Positions 7,742-15,503 of a stretch of DNA of 64,000 bases are shown in pieces. The notes beneath the pieces were generated by a model, which searched no databases, was not told the DNA's origin, and was given only the letters and a program-made list of their open reading frames with translations. Source of the DNA: Paenibacillus sp. J31TS4 (GTDB taxonomy: Bacteria; Bacillota; Bacilli; Paenibacillales; NBRC-103111). How positions within the stretch are numbered: position 1 is the first letter of the stretch; every line of letters starts with the position of its first letter. The DNA lies in the NCBI RefSeq assembly GCF_018403265.1, contig NZ_BOSI01000003.1:310001-374000 (forward strand), in the 5' to 3' direction. Both the position numbers and the translations under genes were made by a program.

Positions 7742-8968
7742 TCAGGCGGCCCGGTCCCGGCCATGCCGCGCCTCGGCCCGGCCGCGCGTCCAGGAATAGA
7801 GCAGCAGCGCCCCCATCAGCACAAGCTCCGCGAGGAAGACGACAGCGTCCCAAAACCCGAGCGAGCCGGGCGGCTCGGCGAGCTTCGGCACCGAGACGGC
7901 GACCATGTAAACCAGCACTGGCAGCAGATAGAACAGACCGATGAGGAGACTGAGCGCGACACCCGCCAGATAGAACCAGGCGTACCGCCGGACGATCCGC
8001 TCCTCCCCCTCGAAGATAACCTCCCCAGCCCCCGCCCGCCGCAGACGGCGGGCCAGCCAGCTGCGGCTCGTCTCCATCAAATTGTAGACGCCGGTGGCGT
8101 TCTCAATTACATAGTAGAGGTCGGTCTTCATATAGAACAGTGCTTGGTAGAACACGGTCAACAGAATGGCATAGACAGCGGCACCCAGAATATTGTCCGC
8201 TAGCGGGAAGGCCTCCCCCCAGAAGAGCCGAACGGTCTGAATCGCGAACAATAGGAGCATGTCAAAGCAGAGACCGCCCAAAAAAGGCACATACCGGCGT
8301 CTCGCAGGCAGCCGCCAGACGCCGGTCATGTCCATCTCGAATACGACCAGAAAGAGCCGGTGTCCGATGCCGAGCCGGGAGGACAGCCCTTCCGCGCGCA
8401 CCGCGAGCAGATGGCCCCATTCGTGAAACAGCAGGATGCCGAGCGTCAGCGCGAGCCAGAGGAGCGTATTCGCCGTCATGGACGGGAAGACGGCCGGATC
8501 CCGGTAATGCGGCCGCAGCGCCGGCACCAGGACGAAGAGCAGCACGTTCGCCGCCGCCAGCAGCGCATAGACCGGCAGCAAGCGCCGGTGGAACAGCAGC
8601 CGGCCCAGCGCGCCGGCTCCTCCGCCCGCGGCGCCTTCTTCTCTTCGGCTGCTGTCCGCTCTCCGACTCTCCGCTGCTGGCACGGTGGCCCCGACGGATG
8701 CTCCATCTACCTCCGCCACCAGCTCAAGCTCGAGCAGCTGATCGGCGAAGGCGAGCATGTCTACCTCCTCGTCCGGGTATGCCTGCTTCAGCTCTCCCTC
8801 GGCCTCCTCAAGCGTCTCCCCGGCTCGAATCCGCTCGATCGCATCGATGCAAACCTGCGGCATCTCGTAGAACTCCCCGCTCGCCGGCTCTTCGACGATG
8901 TAATGCTTGCGCTTCTCGTGAATGACGAGCGGGCGCAGCGTTAGCCGGCTGGCCGGTGTCACCTTCAT
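7742..8968 (-). CDS. PqqD-like domain fused to M50-type membrane zinc metalloprotease
   Basis: 408 residues from the ATG at 8968, where GAAGGGGGA gives an SD; the longer frame has none. Residues 1-85 match the PqqD fold used as a peptide-recognition element in RiPP pathways (RLTLRPLVIHEKRKHYIVEE...EMPQVCIDAIERI..TLEEAEGEL...FADQLLELELV). After a variable linker (90-130) come several membrane helices with HEWGHLL at about residues 180-186, the HExxH zinc site of site-2-protease-like M50 peptidases. Architecture recalls RiPP-associated membrane peptidases (YydH-like), here with the recognition domain fused on. It lies downstream of a 19-residue peptide gene, separated by a terminator. Substrate unknown. 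Confidence 0.75.
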   Translation of the reverse strand: MKVTPASRLTLRPLVIHEKRKHYIVEEPASGEFYEMPQVCIDAIERIRAGETLEEAEGELKQAYPDEEVDMLAFADQLLELELVAEVDGASVGATVPAAESRRADSSRREEGAAGGGAGALGRLLFHRRLLPVYALLAAANVLLFVLVPALRPHYRDPAVFPSMTANTLLWLALTLGILLFHEWGHLLAVRAEGLSSRLGIGHRLFLVVFEMDMTGVWRLPARRRYVPFLGGLCFDMLLLFAIQTVRLFWGEAFPLADNILGAAVYAILLTVFYQALFYMKTDLYYVIENATGVYNLMETSRSWLARRLRRAGAGEVIFEGEERIVRRYAWFYLAGVALSLLIGLFYLLPVLVYMVAVSVPKLAEPPGSLGFWDAVVFLAELVLMGALLLYSWTRGRAEARHGRDRAA

Positions 8969-9043
8969 AACCGTTCCCCCTTCTCGTTCCGCCGGCGGGC
9001 CTTTCGCGCCGGCGCCCTGTCCGGCCAGTCGCCGGCTCCGTGT

Positions 9044-9076
9044 ATAAAAAAAGATGCTTCTCCTCGAGAAGCATCT
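9044..9076 (-). terminator. Terminator after the 19-residue peptide gene
   Basis: On the minus strand: stem AGATGCTTCT/AGAAGCATCT (9067-9076 and 9052-9061) with a 5-base loop, then seven T. It closes the HD-GYP/peptide transcript 10 bases after the peptide stop. Confidence 0.88.
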
Positions 9077-9085
9077 TGGCATTGC

Positions 9086-9145
9086 TTAGATAAAAATGCA
9101 CCACCAGCAAGTTGCTTTAACTTTGGAGAGTTTCCGGATTTTCAT
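9086..9145 (-). CDS. 19-residue Cys/Trp-rich hydrophobic peptide, candidate signal or RiPP precursor
   Basis: ATG at 9145 is the codon immediately after the TGA of the HD-GYP gene, and AAAGGAGGTGA, a near-perfect SD, is embedded in the last HD-GYP codons. Product: MKIRKLSKVKATCWWCIFI. A strongly basic leader (six Lys/Arg in 10 residues) precedes a hydrophobic core with two Cys and two adjacent Trp. A terminator follows the stop directly. The tight coupling, SD and terminator argue against chance. Short hydrophobic WW or Cys-containing tails occur in ComS/SHP and AgrD-type pheromones, but I recognise no family; it lacks the C-terminal AgrD segment. The adjacent PqqD-like/M50 protein is a candidate processing enzyme (inference). 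Confidence 0.55.
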   Translation of the reverse strand: MKIRKLSKVKATCWWCIFI

Positions 9146-10360
9146 TCATTTCACCTCCTTTCGTCGCAGCTTGATGAGATCGACCGGAGGGGTGTTATCC
9201 TTCCAGTTGGAATCGTGATAGGAAGCCCATAGCGGATACACCGAAACGAAAGCATCCACCAAATCCGGATCGAACTGCGAGCCCTTGCCTTGCAGTATTC
9301 TCTGGTAGGCGATCTCGAGCGGCATCGCCGGCCGGTAGGAGCGCTGGGTCGTCATGGCATCGAACGCGTCCGCAATGGCCGTAATCCGGGCCTTGAGCGG
9401 GATGTCCGTTCCCTTGAGCTGCTCGGGATAGCCCTTGCCGTCCCATCTCTCGTGATGGTAGCGAATCACGTCGATGCTGTCCTGGAGCCCTTCGATGTCC
9501 TGCACGGCATTCGCGCCGACGGAAGGATGCGTCTTGATAATCTCGTATTCCTCGTTCGTCAGATTCGACGGCTTCATCAGAATATAGTCGGGGATGTTCA
9601 CCTTGCCCACGTCGTGCAGGAGACAAGCGTAGTAGAAGCTGCGCAGCTCCTCCTCGGTGAAGCCTCCGTACTTGCGGGCGAACAGAAGAGAGTACTGCGC
9701 TACCCGCTGGCTGTGTCCGCGTGTGTAAGGGTCCTTCAGCTCCAGCGTAGCGATAATCCCCTTCACGATACCTTCGAGCTGGTTCGTATACGAATCCTGA
9801 ATGGCACGCACATAGCCCTGAATCCTGCCTAGCAGAATAAAGGCGATGACCGACAGGCCGGCGACGATAAAGGCTGGCAGCAAAACATCGGGGTTCCGGA
9901 TGACCAGACCGATCATAAGATACTTGGCCAGTGTTCCGAGCGTAACCGTCCAGAAGAATTTCCGGTTGATGAAGATCGGCGATAAAAGCACCAGGAACAT
10001 CTCCACAATGTTGCCGCTCCGGTAATCCGCGCCCGTATCGATCAGATAGAACGTGCTGTCGATGATGATATTGGTAATCGTATACGTGTAGAACAGGACG
10101 TATTTGATCAATTGGGGTTTGTTAGCTCTGAGAAGAAAGATGGAAGATAGAAGGATGAGAGCCTGCACGCTGTACATGACCAAGTTAAGCGGCACATTGT
10201 AGTAGGCGAACCCGAACTTGTCGCTTCGAATAAACAGCGGAAACAGGTAGTAGTAAATAAAATCGTAGCCGAGGTTGATGCTGTAGAACAAAACAAGGAA
10301 AAGCTTTGCTGCTCGTTTTTCTTCATTGATAAGTGCGGATCCTAGGAATCCCTTTTGCAT
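9146..10360 (-). CDS. Six-TM HD-GYP cyclic-di-GMP phosphodiesterase
   Basis: 404 residues. Residues 20-190 hold about six hydrophobic helices with short loops, rich in Tyr/Phe and without a recognisable extracellular domain, as in membrane-embedded ligand sensors. Residues 205-390 are an HD-GYP domain with intact motifs: GHSQRVAQYS, LLHDVGKVNIPD (~247), THPSVG, HHERWDGKGYPEQLKG (~301) and ADAFDAMTTQRSYR. It should hydrolyse cyclic-di-GMP under control of the membrane part. Its last codons carry the SD for the following 19-residue peptide gene, so the two are translationally linked. The start is uncertain: only a weak GAGTGGGG precedes the ATG. A promoter candidate lies about 180 bases upstream. 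Confidence 0.88.
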   Translation of the reverse strand: MQKGFLGSALINEEKRAAKLFLVLFYSINLGYDFIYYYLFPLFIRSDKFGFAYYNVPLNLVMYSVQALILLSSIFLLRANKPQLIKYVLFYTYTITNIIIDSTFYLIDTGADYRSGNIVEMFLVLLSPIFINRKFFWTVTLGTLAKYLMIGLVIRNPDVLLPAFIVAGLSVIAFILLGRIQGYVRAIQDSYTNQLEGIVKGIIATLELKDPYTRGHSQRVAQYSLLFARKYGGFTEEELRSFYYACLLHDVGKVNIPDYILMKPSNLTNEEYEIIKTHPSVGANAVQDIEGLQDSIDVIRYHHERWDGKGYPEQLKGTDIPLKARITAIADAFDAMTTQRSYRPAMPLEIAYQRILQGKGSQFDPDLVDAFVSVYPLWASYHDSNWKDNTPPVDLIKLRRKEVK

Positions 10361-10541
10361 GTCTGATGTACCCCACTCGAGTTAGATGAGAAGCGTCTCC
10401 ATACCTTCAACAAGAAGGCAAGAAATTCCTCCTACGGGCTTGTCCCGAAAGGAGAATAATCGCGTCATGGAGCGGAATCCTGTCGAATCCGGCTTCTCCC
10501 ATTCCGTATAAACAAGATGCAAGTGGTCAATCTTTCCACTT

Positions 10542-10569
10542 ATTATACTACTATATCCCTATCCGTGAA
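10542..10569 (-). promoter_or_regulatory. Candidate promoter for HD-GYP/peptide operon
   Basis: Minus strand TTCACG (10569-10564), 16-base spacer, perfect TATAAT (10547-10542). This would give a leader of roughly 170 bases before the HD-GYP ATG. I searched that leader for a cyclic-di-GMP riboswitch and found no match. Confidence 0.5.
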
Positions 10570-10577
10570 CAGATGGT

Positions 10578-10601
10578 ACCGTTCTTTGGAATGGTTTTTT
10601 T
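10578..10601 (+). terminator. Plus-strand terminator without a known plus-strand gene
   Basis: ACCGTTC (10578-10584), loop TTTG, GAATGGT (10589-10595), then seven T. It directly abuts the -35 of the opposite-strand HD-GYP promoter. The only plus-strand candidate upstream is a 14-codon frame at 10467-10511 (AAAGGAGA at 10448, 11 bases before the ATG), too weak to call. Confidence 0.5.
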
Positions 10602-10645
10602 AGAGATTTCTAGCTAAAATTACCCTATTTTTGCGTCTATGAATC

Positions 10646-10686
10646 ACCCGAGGGGCCATGGGGCCCCCTACCGGGTCTTTTTTTCT
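10646..10686 (+). terminator. Second plus-strand terminator-like hairpin
   Basis: ACCCG-A-GGGGCC stem with GGCCCC-CTA-CGGGT, loop ATGG, followed by a T-run. For the minus-strand niaP-like gene the same hairpin lacks a T-run on its downstream side. Confidence 0.5.
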
Positions 10687-10701
10687 AGGACGCCGCTGTC
10701 C

Positions 10702-11910
10702 TTAGGCTTGCGGCCGGCGAGCCGTCTCCCGCCCGAAGCCCAGCAGGACGGCGGCCCCGACGACCAGCGCGACGGTGAACATGCCGAAGATGCTCCCGTA
10801 GCCGTAATGCGCCGTCGTAAGCACCGCGACCAAATAGGGAGCGACTATGCTCCCGATCCGCCCGAAGCCTGCGGCGAAGCCCGACCCGGAGCCCCGCAGA
10901 GGCGCCGGGTAATTCTCCGGCGTATAGGCGTACAGCGCTCCCCAGGCACCGAGGTTGAAGAAAGACAGGAGCGCCCCGCTGCCGAGCAGCATCGCGCTGC
11001 CTGTGCTGTAGCCGAACACCAGCGCCATGACGCCGGTCATGAAGAGAAACAGCGTGAGCGTAGGCTTTCTCCCCCACCGCTCCACCAGATAGGCGGCGGC
11101 AAAATAACCGGGCAGCTGGGCCAGCGTCATGAGCAGCACGTAGCCGAAGCTCTTGATCATCGGAAAACCCTTGTCGACCAGCACCGAGGGCAGCCACAGA
11201 AACATGCCGTAGTACGAAAACGATATGGCGAACCAGACGACCCAGAGAACGGCGGTATTCCGTCCGTGGGCCGTCAAGAGCTCCTTAAGGCTGCCCCGCT
11301 GGCGGCCGGCCGAACGGAACTGGGCCGATTCCGGAACGCTCCGCCGGATGAACAGCGCGTAGACAATCGGGACCGAGCCAGCAATGACGGCGACCCGCCA
11401 GCCGTACTCCGGGATGACAAAATACGACAGGACGGCGGCGAGAATCCAGCCGACCGCCCAAAAACTCTCGAGCAGCACGACGGTCCGTCCCTTCTTGTGC
11501 TCCGGCGCGACCTCGTTCACAAGCGTCGAGGCAACCGGCAGCTCCGCGCCGAGGCCCAGGCCCATCAGCATGCGCAGGATGAGCATGCTGCCGAAGCCGG
11601 CCGCGAATGCGCTTGCCAGACTCGAGGCCCCAAACAGGATCAAGGTCGAGAGGAAGACCGGCCGGCGGCCGATCCGGTCCGCCAGATAGCCTCCCAGCGC
11701 CGCGCCGGCGGCCATTCCGATCAGATTCGCCGTGCCGAGCAGCCCCGCCTGTTCGGCCGATAATCCCCACTCGCTCCGCAGGGCGACCAGGATGAAGGAC
11801 AGCAGCCCCACATCCATGGCGTCGAACATCCAGCCGAAGCCGGCTGCCCAAAATACTCTTCGATAGGTCGGCCCTGGTGCGGCGGCCTCCTTCTGCGATG
11901 TCGTTCTCAT
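10702..11910 (-). CDS. niaP: MFS transporter, NiaP (niacin) type
   Basis: 402 residues from the ATG at 11910 (SD AGGAGAGG). Twelve-helix major facilitator with the sugar-porter-type motifs GYLADRIGRRP and RWGRKPT. Segments such as GWMFDAMDVGLLSFI, GLGLGAELPVASTLVNE, VVLLESFWAVGWI, FSYYGMFLWLPSVL and SFFNLGAWGALYAYTPE match B. subtilis NiaP (YceI) closely across the length as I remember that sequence. Expected role is uptake of nicotinate for NAD synthesis. It is monocistronic; no NAD regulator site recognised. Confidence 0.82.
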   Translation of the reverse strand: MRTTSQKEAAAPGPTYRRVFWAAGFGWMFDAMDVGLLSFILVALRSEWGLSAEQAGLLGTANLIGMAAGAALGGYLADRIGRRPVFLSTLILFGASSLASAFAAGFGSMLILRMLMGLGLGAELPVASTLVNEVAPEHKKGRTVVLLESFWAVGWILAAVLSYFVIPEYGWRVAVIAGSVPIVYALFIRRSVPESAQFRSAGRQRGSLKELLTAHGRNTAVLWVVWFAISFSYYGMFLWLPSVLVDKGFPMIKSFGYVLLMTLAQLPGYFAAAYLVERWGRKPTLTLFLFMTGVMALVFGYSTGSAMLLGSGALLSFFNLGAWGALYAYTPENYPAPLRGSGSGFAAGFGRIGSIVAPYLVAVLTTAHYGYGSIFGMFTVALVVGAAVLLGFGRETARRPQA

Positions 11911-11994
11911 CGTTCCTCTCCTCACTTCCGTGTCTCTAGTCGGTCCTTCCTGCCGTTAGTATATCCCCGGCCGCTTGAACAGGCGCGTCCGTGC

Positions 11995-12609
11995 TTACCG
12001 GCGCTCCAGCTTCGCCAGCGCCCGGTCGTGCGTCCGGCTCAGCAGCAGCAGCGCACAGACGGCGCCGATCAAGGCAAGCAGCATATCCCATTGGGTATCC
12101 CAGACATCCCCTTGCGTGCCGAGGAACGCGTCGGCGGCCGTCCCAGTCAGCCGGGCGACCGCGAATTCCAGCAGCTCGTAGGCCGCGCTGATTGCCAAGC
12201 AGACGCAGACGGTCAGCGTGGCCAGCCAGCCTCCGCGCGTCAGCGGCGTTCTCCTCAGCAGCAGTTCGCGGACAATAACCGCCGGCACGAAGCCTTGGGC
12301 AAAATGGCCGACCCGGTCGTAATAATTGCGGGCGAGGCCGAACTCGTCCCGGATCCAGTTGAACAGAGGCACCTCCGCGTAGGTGTAGTGGCCGCCTACG
12401 ACCAGGATCAACGCGTGAACGAGAATCCAGCCGTAAACGAACGTCGTGAACCGGAAGCGGGGGTACAGCAGCACGAGCACCGCCGCTCCCAGCACCGCCG
12501 GCAGCACTTCCAGCATCCAGGTGAACGGGTCGTGCGGACGAACGGCCGACCATGACAGCGCGGCGGCGAACAGGCCGAGCAGGCCGAGATGCCCTCTTGT
12601 TCCCGTCAT
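11995..12609 (-). CDS. DUF2238 (YjdF-type) integral membrane protein
   Basis: 204 residues, five to six membrane helices, SD GGGAGGGG before ATG. The motifs HYTYAEVP, RNYYDRVGHFAQGFVPA, SAAYELLEF and GTQGDVWDTQWDM are the conserved polar signature of the DUF2238/YjdF family. Function unknown. Divergent from the HD hydrolase gene at 12717. Confidence 0.88.
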   Translation of the reverse strand: MTGTRGHLGLLGLFAAALSWSAVRPHDPFTWMLEVLPAVLGAAVLVLLYPRFRFTTFVYGWILVHALILVVGGHYTYAEVPLFNWIRDEFGLARNYYDRVGHFAQGFVPAVIVRELLLRRTPLTRGGWLATLTVCVCLAISAAYELLEFAVARLTGTAADAFLGTQGDVWDTQWDMLLALIGAVCALLLLSRTHDRALAKLERR

Positions 12610-12716
12610 AATGGTTCCCCTCCCTGTCCTTCTCTTTTTGACCTTCCAAGTGTAAACTATTCCCTGTTCGCTTGCCTATGGGTTGGATCAGGAAAAAACG
12701 AATGGAGGAGCTGCGC

Positions 12717-13550
12717 ATGAATAGCAGGAACGAACAGGACCGGAGCCATATCCTTGCAGCGGCTGAGAAACTGTCCCGCGAGCGGCTCGGCGGCGACACG
12801 AGCGGCCATGACTGGTGGCATGTCGACCGCGTCCGCCGGATGGCGCTGCGCCTCGCCCGGGAAGAGCAGGCCGATCCGTTCGTCGTGGAGCTGGCCGCGC
12901 TGCTTCACGATGTCGCGGACGCCAAGCTCGTGGATGACCCCGCCGCCGCGCGGGACGAGCTGGGCCGGCTCCTCCGCGACTGGGGTGCCGGAGACAAGGA
13001 CGCCGAGCATGTCCTCGAGATCATCGCGACGCTTTCCTTTGGCAGCGGGAACCGGCCGCCGATGCGCACGCCGGAAGGCAGTATCGTTCAGGACGCGGAC
13101 CGGCTCGACGCGATCGGAGCCATTGGCGTCGCGCGCGTATTCGCCTATTCCGGCTGGTCCGGACGGCCGCTTCACGTTCCTGCCGAAGACGGCGCCGGAC
13201 ATGAGGCCGTGCCCGCCGGGGTGCCTTCCGGAGGCGAGACCGCAGGGGCGCCAACCGCCGGCGAGGGGGCGGCCTCTTACCCGGACGGAGAGGCAGGCAC
13301 GCCGGCTGGCGATGGCGGGCGGAGGGAAGCCGCTTCGTCCGGCGGCCCGCTCGCCTCCGAGGAGGTCCGCGGCCGAATTCTGGCCGCCTCCGGAGAATTA
13401 GACGGAGCGATTGCGCATTTTGCGGCCAAGCTCCTCCTCCTCAAGGACCGGATGAATACCGCAGCCGCCCGGCGCATCGCCGGGGATCGGCACCGCTTCC
13501 TCGAAGAGTACGCGAACCGCTTCCTCGACGAATGGGAAGGCCGCAGCTGA
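12717..13550 (+). CDS. HD-domain phosphohydrolase (YpgQ-like) with low-complexity insertion
   Basis: 277 residues from the ATG at 12717 (SD GGAGGAG); an upstream ATG at 12672 lacks an SD. HDWWHVDRVRRMA near residue 31 and ALLHDVADAK near 62 supply the HD metal ligands, and QDADRLDAIGAIGVAR near 123 the last Asp. YpgQ-class enzymes cleave (d)NTPs or related nucleotides and are about 205 residues long. The extra length is a Gly/Ala/Glu/Pro-rich insertion at about residues 155-215, between the catalytic core and the C-terminal helices, likely a disordered loop. Confidence 0.85.
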   Translation: MNSRNEQDRSHILAAAEKLSRERLGGDTSGHDWWHVDRVRRMALRLAREEQADPFVVELAALLHDVADAKLVDDPAAARDELGRLLRDWGAGDKDAEHVLEIIATLSFGSGNRPPMRTPEGSIVQDADRLDAIGAIGVARVFAYSGWSGRPLHVPAEDGAGHEAVPAGVPSGGETAGAPTAGEGAASYPDGEAGTPAGDGGRREAASSGGPLASEEVRGRILAASGELDGAIAHFAAKLLLLKDRMNTAAARRIAGDRHRFLEEYANRFLDEWEGRS

Positions 13551-13603
13551 GCTCCGCTAACCGGCTCCTTCCGGCGGCCGCCGAAGTATGCACGCCGAAC
13601 GGC

Positions 13604-13637
13604 AGAAGCCCCGGAATGCTCCGGGGCTTCTCTATAT
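13604..13637 (+). terminator. Terminator after the HD hydrolase
   Basis: Eleven-bp stem AGAAGCCCCGG/CCGGGGCTTCT (13604-13614, 13621-13631), loop AATGCT; the T tract is poor (CTATATA). Confidence 0.65.
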
Positions 13638-13673
13638 AGGGCACAGCCTATAGGGCGCGGCTATCCGGTCCGG

Positions 13674-14633
13674 CTAAACCGGGAGCAGCAGCAGAATGAT
13701 CGACGACAGGCTGAAGCAGACGCTGACGAGACAGAGCACGGCCAGAACCTGCTTCGGATTGAGCCCTGCCGACAGCAGCCGATAGTGCACCTGGGTTGCG
13801 TCCGCCTGGTAGATCGGCTTGCCCGCCAGCAGCCGGCGGACCACGACGAACAGATTGTCGAAGATTGGCACGCCAAGCGCCAGAATCGGGATGAACAGCG
13901 ACAGCACGGTCGCCTGCTTGAAGGCGCCGTCCAGCGCGATGACGGCCAGCATGAAGCCGAGGAATGTAGCTCCCGCATCGCCCATATAGATCTTGGCCGG
14001 GGGCTTGTTGTACTTGAGGTAGCCGATCGCCGCTCCGACGAGCATGATAGCGACAAGCGCCGAGTCGCTCTGGCCCTTCGCCAGCGCGACCACGAACAGA
14101 GTCATGGCGGAAATCGCCGACAGGCCGCCTGCCAGCCCGTCCATGCCGTCCGAGAAGTTAATGACTGTCGTGACGCCGAAGATCCACAGCACCGTCAGCA
14201 GGAACTGGACCACTGTCGGCAGAATGACCATCTCGTGAGTGAACGGATTGACGAAGCCGACGAATACGATGCCCGACGCGTAGACCACCACCGCAGCGAG
14301 CACCTGAATCAACATCTTGGGCAGCGCCGGGAATTCCCTGCCCTGCGTCTTGAACCAATCGTCCACCGTGCCGATCCCGAGGATCAGCAGGGCGCCCGTC
14401 AGCGTTCCCCAAGTTTCCCGGCCGTAGCCCGACACGAACAGCGCATACGAAACCGCGACACCGGCAAAAATGGCGATTCCGGCCGCCAGCGGCACCGGTT
14501 CTTTATGCAGCTTGCGTTCCTTGTCGGGTGACGGCTTGTCCACAAATCCAATGCGCAGCGCCGTCCGGCGCAGCAGAGGAATCAACAGATAGACGATAAG
14601 CAGAGCTACCGCGAATGCAGCCGCGTAGCGCAT
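13674..14633 (-). CDS. WecA/TagO/MraY-family glycosyl-1-phosphate transferase
   Basis: 319 residues from the ATG at 14633 (SD GGGGAGGGG). About ten membrane helices. Catalytic loop residues are present: VDKPSPDKERKLHKEP, GTVDDWF (Mg-binding DD, ~96), NFSDGMDGLAGG (nucleophile Asp region, ~163) and YMGDAGATFLG. It should transfer a sugar-1-phosphate from a UDP-sugar to undecaprenyl phosphate for wall polymer or polysaccharide synthesis. Two departures from TagO: NFSDGMDG in place of NLIDGLDG, and ATQVHYRLL in place of the HIHHRLL loop, so substrate may differ. It is also shorter than TagO by about 30 residues. Confidence 0.85.
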   Translation of the reverse strand: MRYAAAFAVALLIVYLLIPLLRRTALRIGFVDKPSPDKERKLHKEPVPLAAGIAIFAGVAVSYALFVSGYGRETWGTLTGALLILGIGTVDDWFKTQGREFPALPKMLIQVLAAVVVYASGIVFVGFVNPFTHEMVILPTVVQFLLTVLWIFGVTTVINFSDGMDGLAGGLSAISAMTLFVVALAKGQSDSALVAIMLVGAAIGYLKYNKPPAKIYMGDAGATFLGFMLAVIALDGAFKQATVLSLFIPILALGVPIFDNLFVVVRRLLAGKPIYQADATQVHYRLLSAGLNPKQVLAVLCLVSVCFSLSSIILLLLPV

Positions 14634-14775
14634 GGGTTCCCCTCCCCTTCTTCCTGTCCTTGTCTCAATCGAACGGGGCTCTTCGCCAATTCTCCAAATC
14701 TCCCTAAACAGTTCCAAATATAGCAGGTCGCCCACGGCGTGACAATCCCGTTCGAACGGTTCGACATCGTTCCGC

Positions 14776-14816
14776 AAAAAAACCGAGTCCTCGCGCCTCC
14801 GCGCGAGCACTCGGTT
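14776..14816 (-). terminator. Terminator after the DUF2007-like gene
   Basis: Minus-strand hairpin ACCGAGTGCTCGCGC / complement with a GGAG-type loop, followed by seven T (A-run at 14776-14782). Confidence 0.85.
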
Positions 14817-14987
14817 CCAAACGGCGGGGGCGGGCGTCTCTCGCCTCTGCCTCCGGCCGCCGTGTGCTTCCGGCCGGCGCCTGCCGGTCCGTTGCGTTCC
14901 CCACCTTGCTGCCAGCCCCTCGCGGCCGGCCCCCTCCCGGGAGCCGCTCCGCAAGCCCGGCAGCCAATTGTACCGGTTTCCCGGCGA

Positions 14988-15302
14988 TTAAATCACTGTC
15001 TCCGCTTGATGCTCCAGCACCGAACGGGCCTTCTCTTCATCATCCTTGTGCACGACCAGCGTATACTGCACGCCTGCCTGAGCATGTTCGTCCATCAGGG
15101 GAGCGGACGTGGCGACGTTACCTGCCGCCTCCGACGATTTGAGTTTGGTACGGACCCCATTGTCCTTCAGCAGATTGTATTTGTATTGAATGTCCTCGGA
15201 CTGCGTGCCGGATGCTACGGCAAGCGTCGTCCAAGCCGTCTGGGATCTCCAGACGAAGAAGCCGATCACGGCCGCGGCGATCAAAAGAATAGCCAATGTC
15301 AT
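14988..15302 (-). CDS. Membrane-anchored DUF2007-like protein
   Basis: 104 residues from the ATG at 15302 (weak SD AAGGCGGTG). Residues 3-20 form one hydrophobic anchor (LAILLIAAAVIGFFVW). The rest is a small alpha-beta domain, with SEDIQYKYNLLKDNGVRTKLK and YTLVVHKDDEEKARSVLEHQ matching the DUF2007 'putative signal transducing' pattern, usually a ligand-binding ferredoxin-like fold. No catalytic residues. Stands between terminators as a single gene. Confidence 0.7.
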   Translation of the reverse strand: MTLAILLIAAAVIGFFVWRSQTAWTTLAVASGTQSEDIQYKYNLLKDNGVRTKLKSSEAAGNVATSAPLMDEHAQAGVQYTLVVHKDDEEKARSVLEHQAETVI

Positions 15303-15458
15303 CGCAAAACACCGCCTTTTTGAAAGAATTGGATAACTTTGTCTCCCTGGCCTTTCAGGTGGGTTTCGTCTGATAGCATTTACCACCGAGAGAGCGGCTT
15401 GAAACTGGGCCGGCTCCGGCGGCGGCTATTCTTCCCGTCTGCCGCTAGACCCGGACAA

Positions 15459-15494
15459 CAAAAAAAACCGCGCCCCGAGATACTCGGTTCGCGG
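15459..15494 (-). terminator. Terminator after the PAP2 gene
   Basis: ACCGCG..CCGAG / CTCGG..CGCGGT hairpin with a two-base internal bulge, and an eight-base T-run on the minus strand, 10 bases after the stop. Confidence 0.8.
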
Positions 15495-15503
15495 TCCATC
15501 CGG

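Noticed and set aside
9086..9145. Assignment of the 19-residue peptide to the AgrD family
   Set aside because: It lacks the acidic C-terminal recognition segment and there is no AgrB gene nearby.
10467..10511. 14-codon frame MERNPVESGFSHSV with upstream AAAGGAGA
   Set aside because: Spacing of 11 bases is long, product unremarkable, and no promoter is visible; kept only as context for the orphan terminators.
10361..10534. Possible cyclic-di-GMP riboswitch in the HD-GYP leader
   Set aside because: No GGCAAACC or GACGCAAAGC-type conserved blocks found on either strand.
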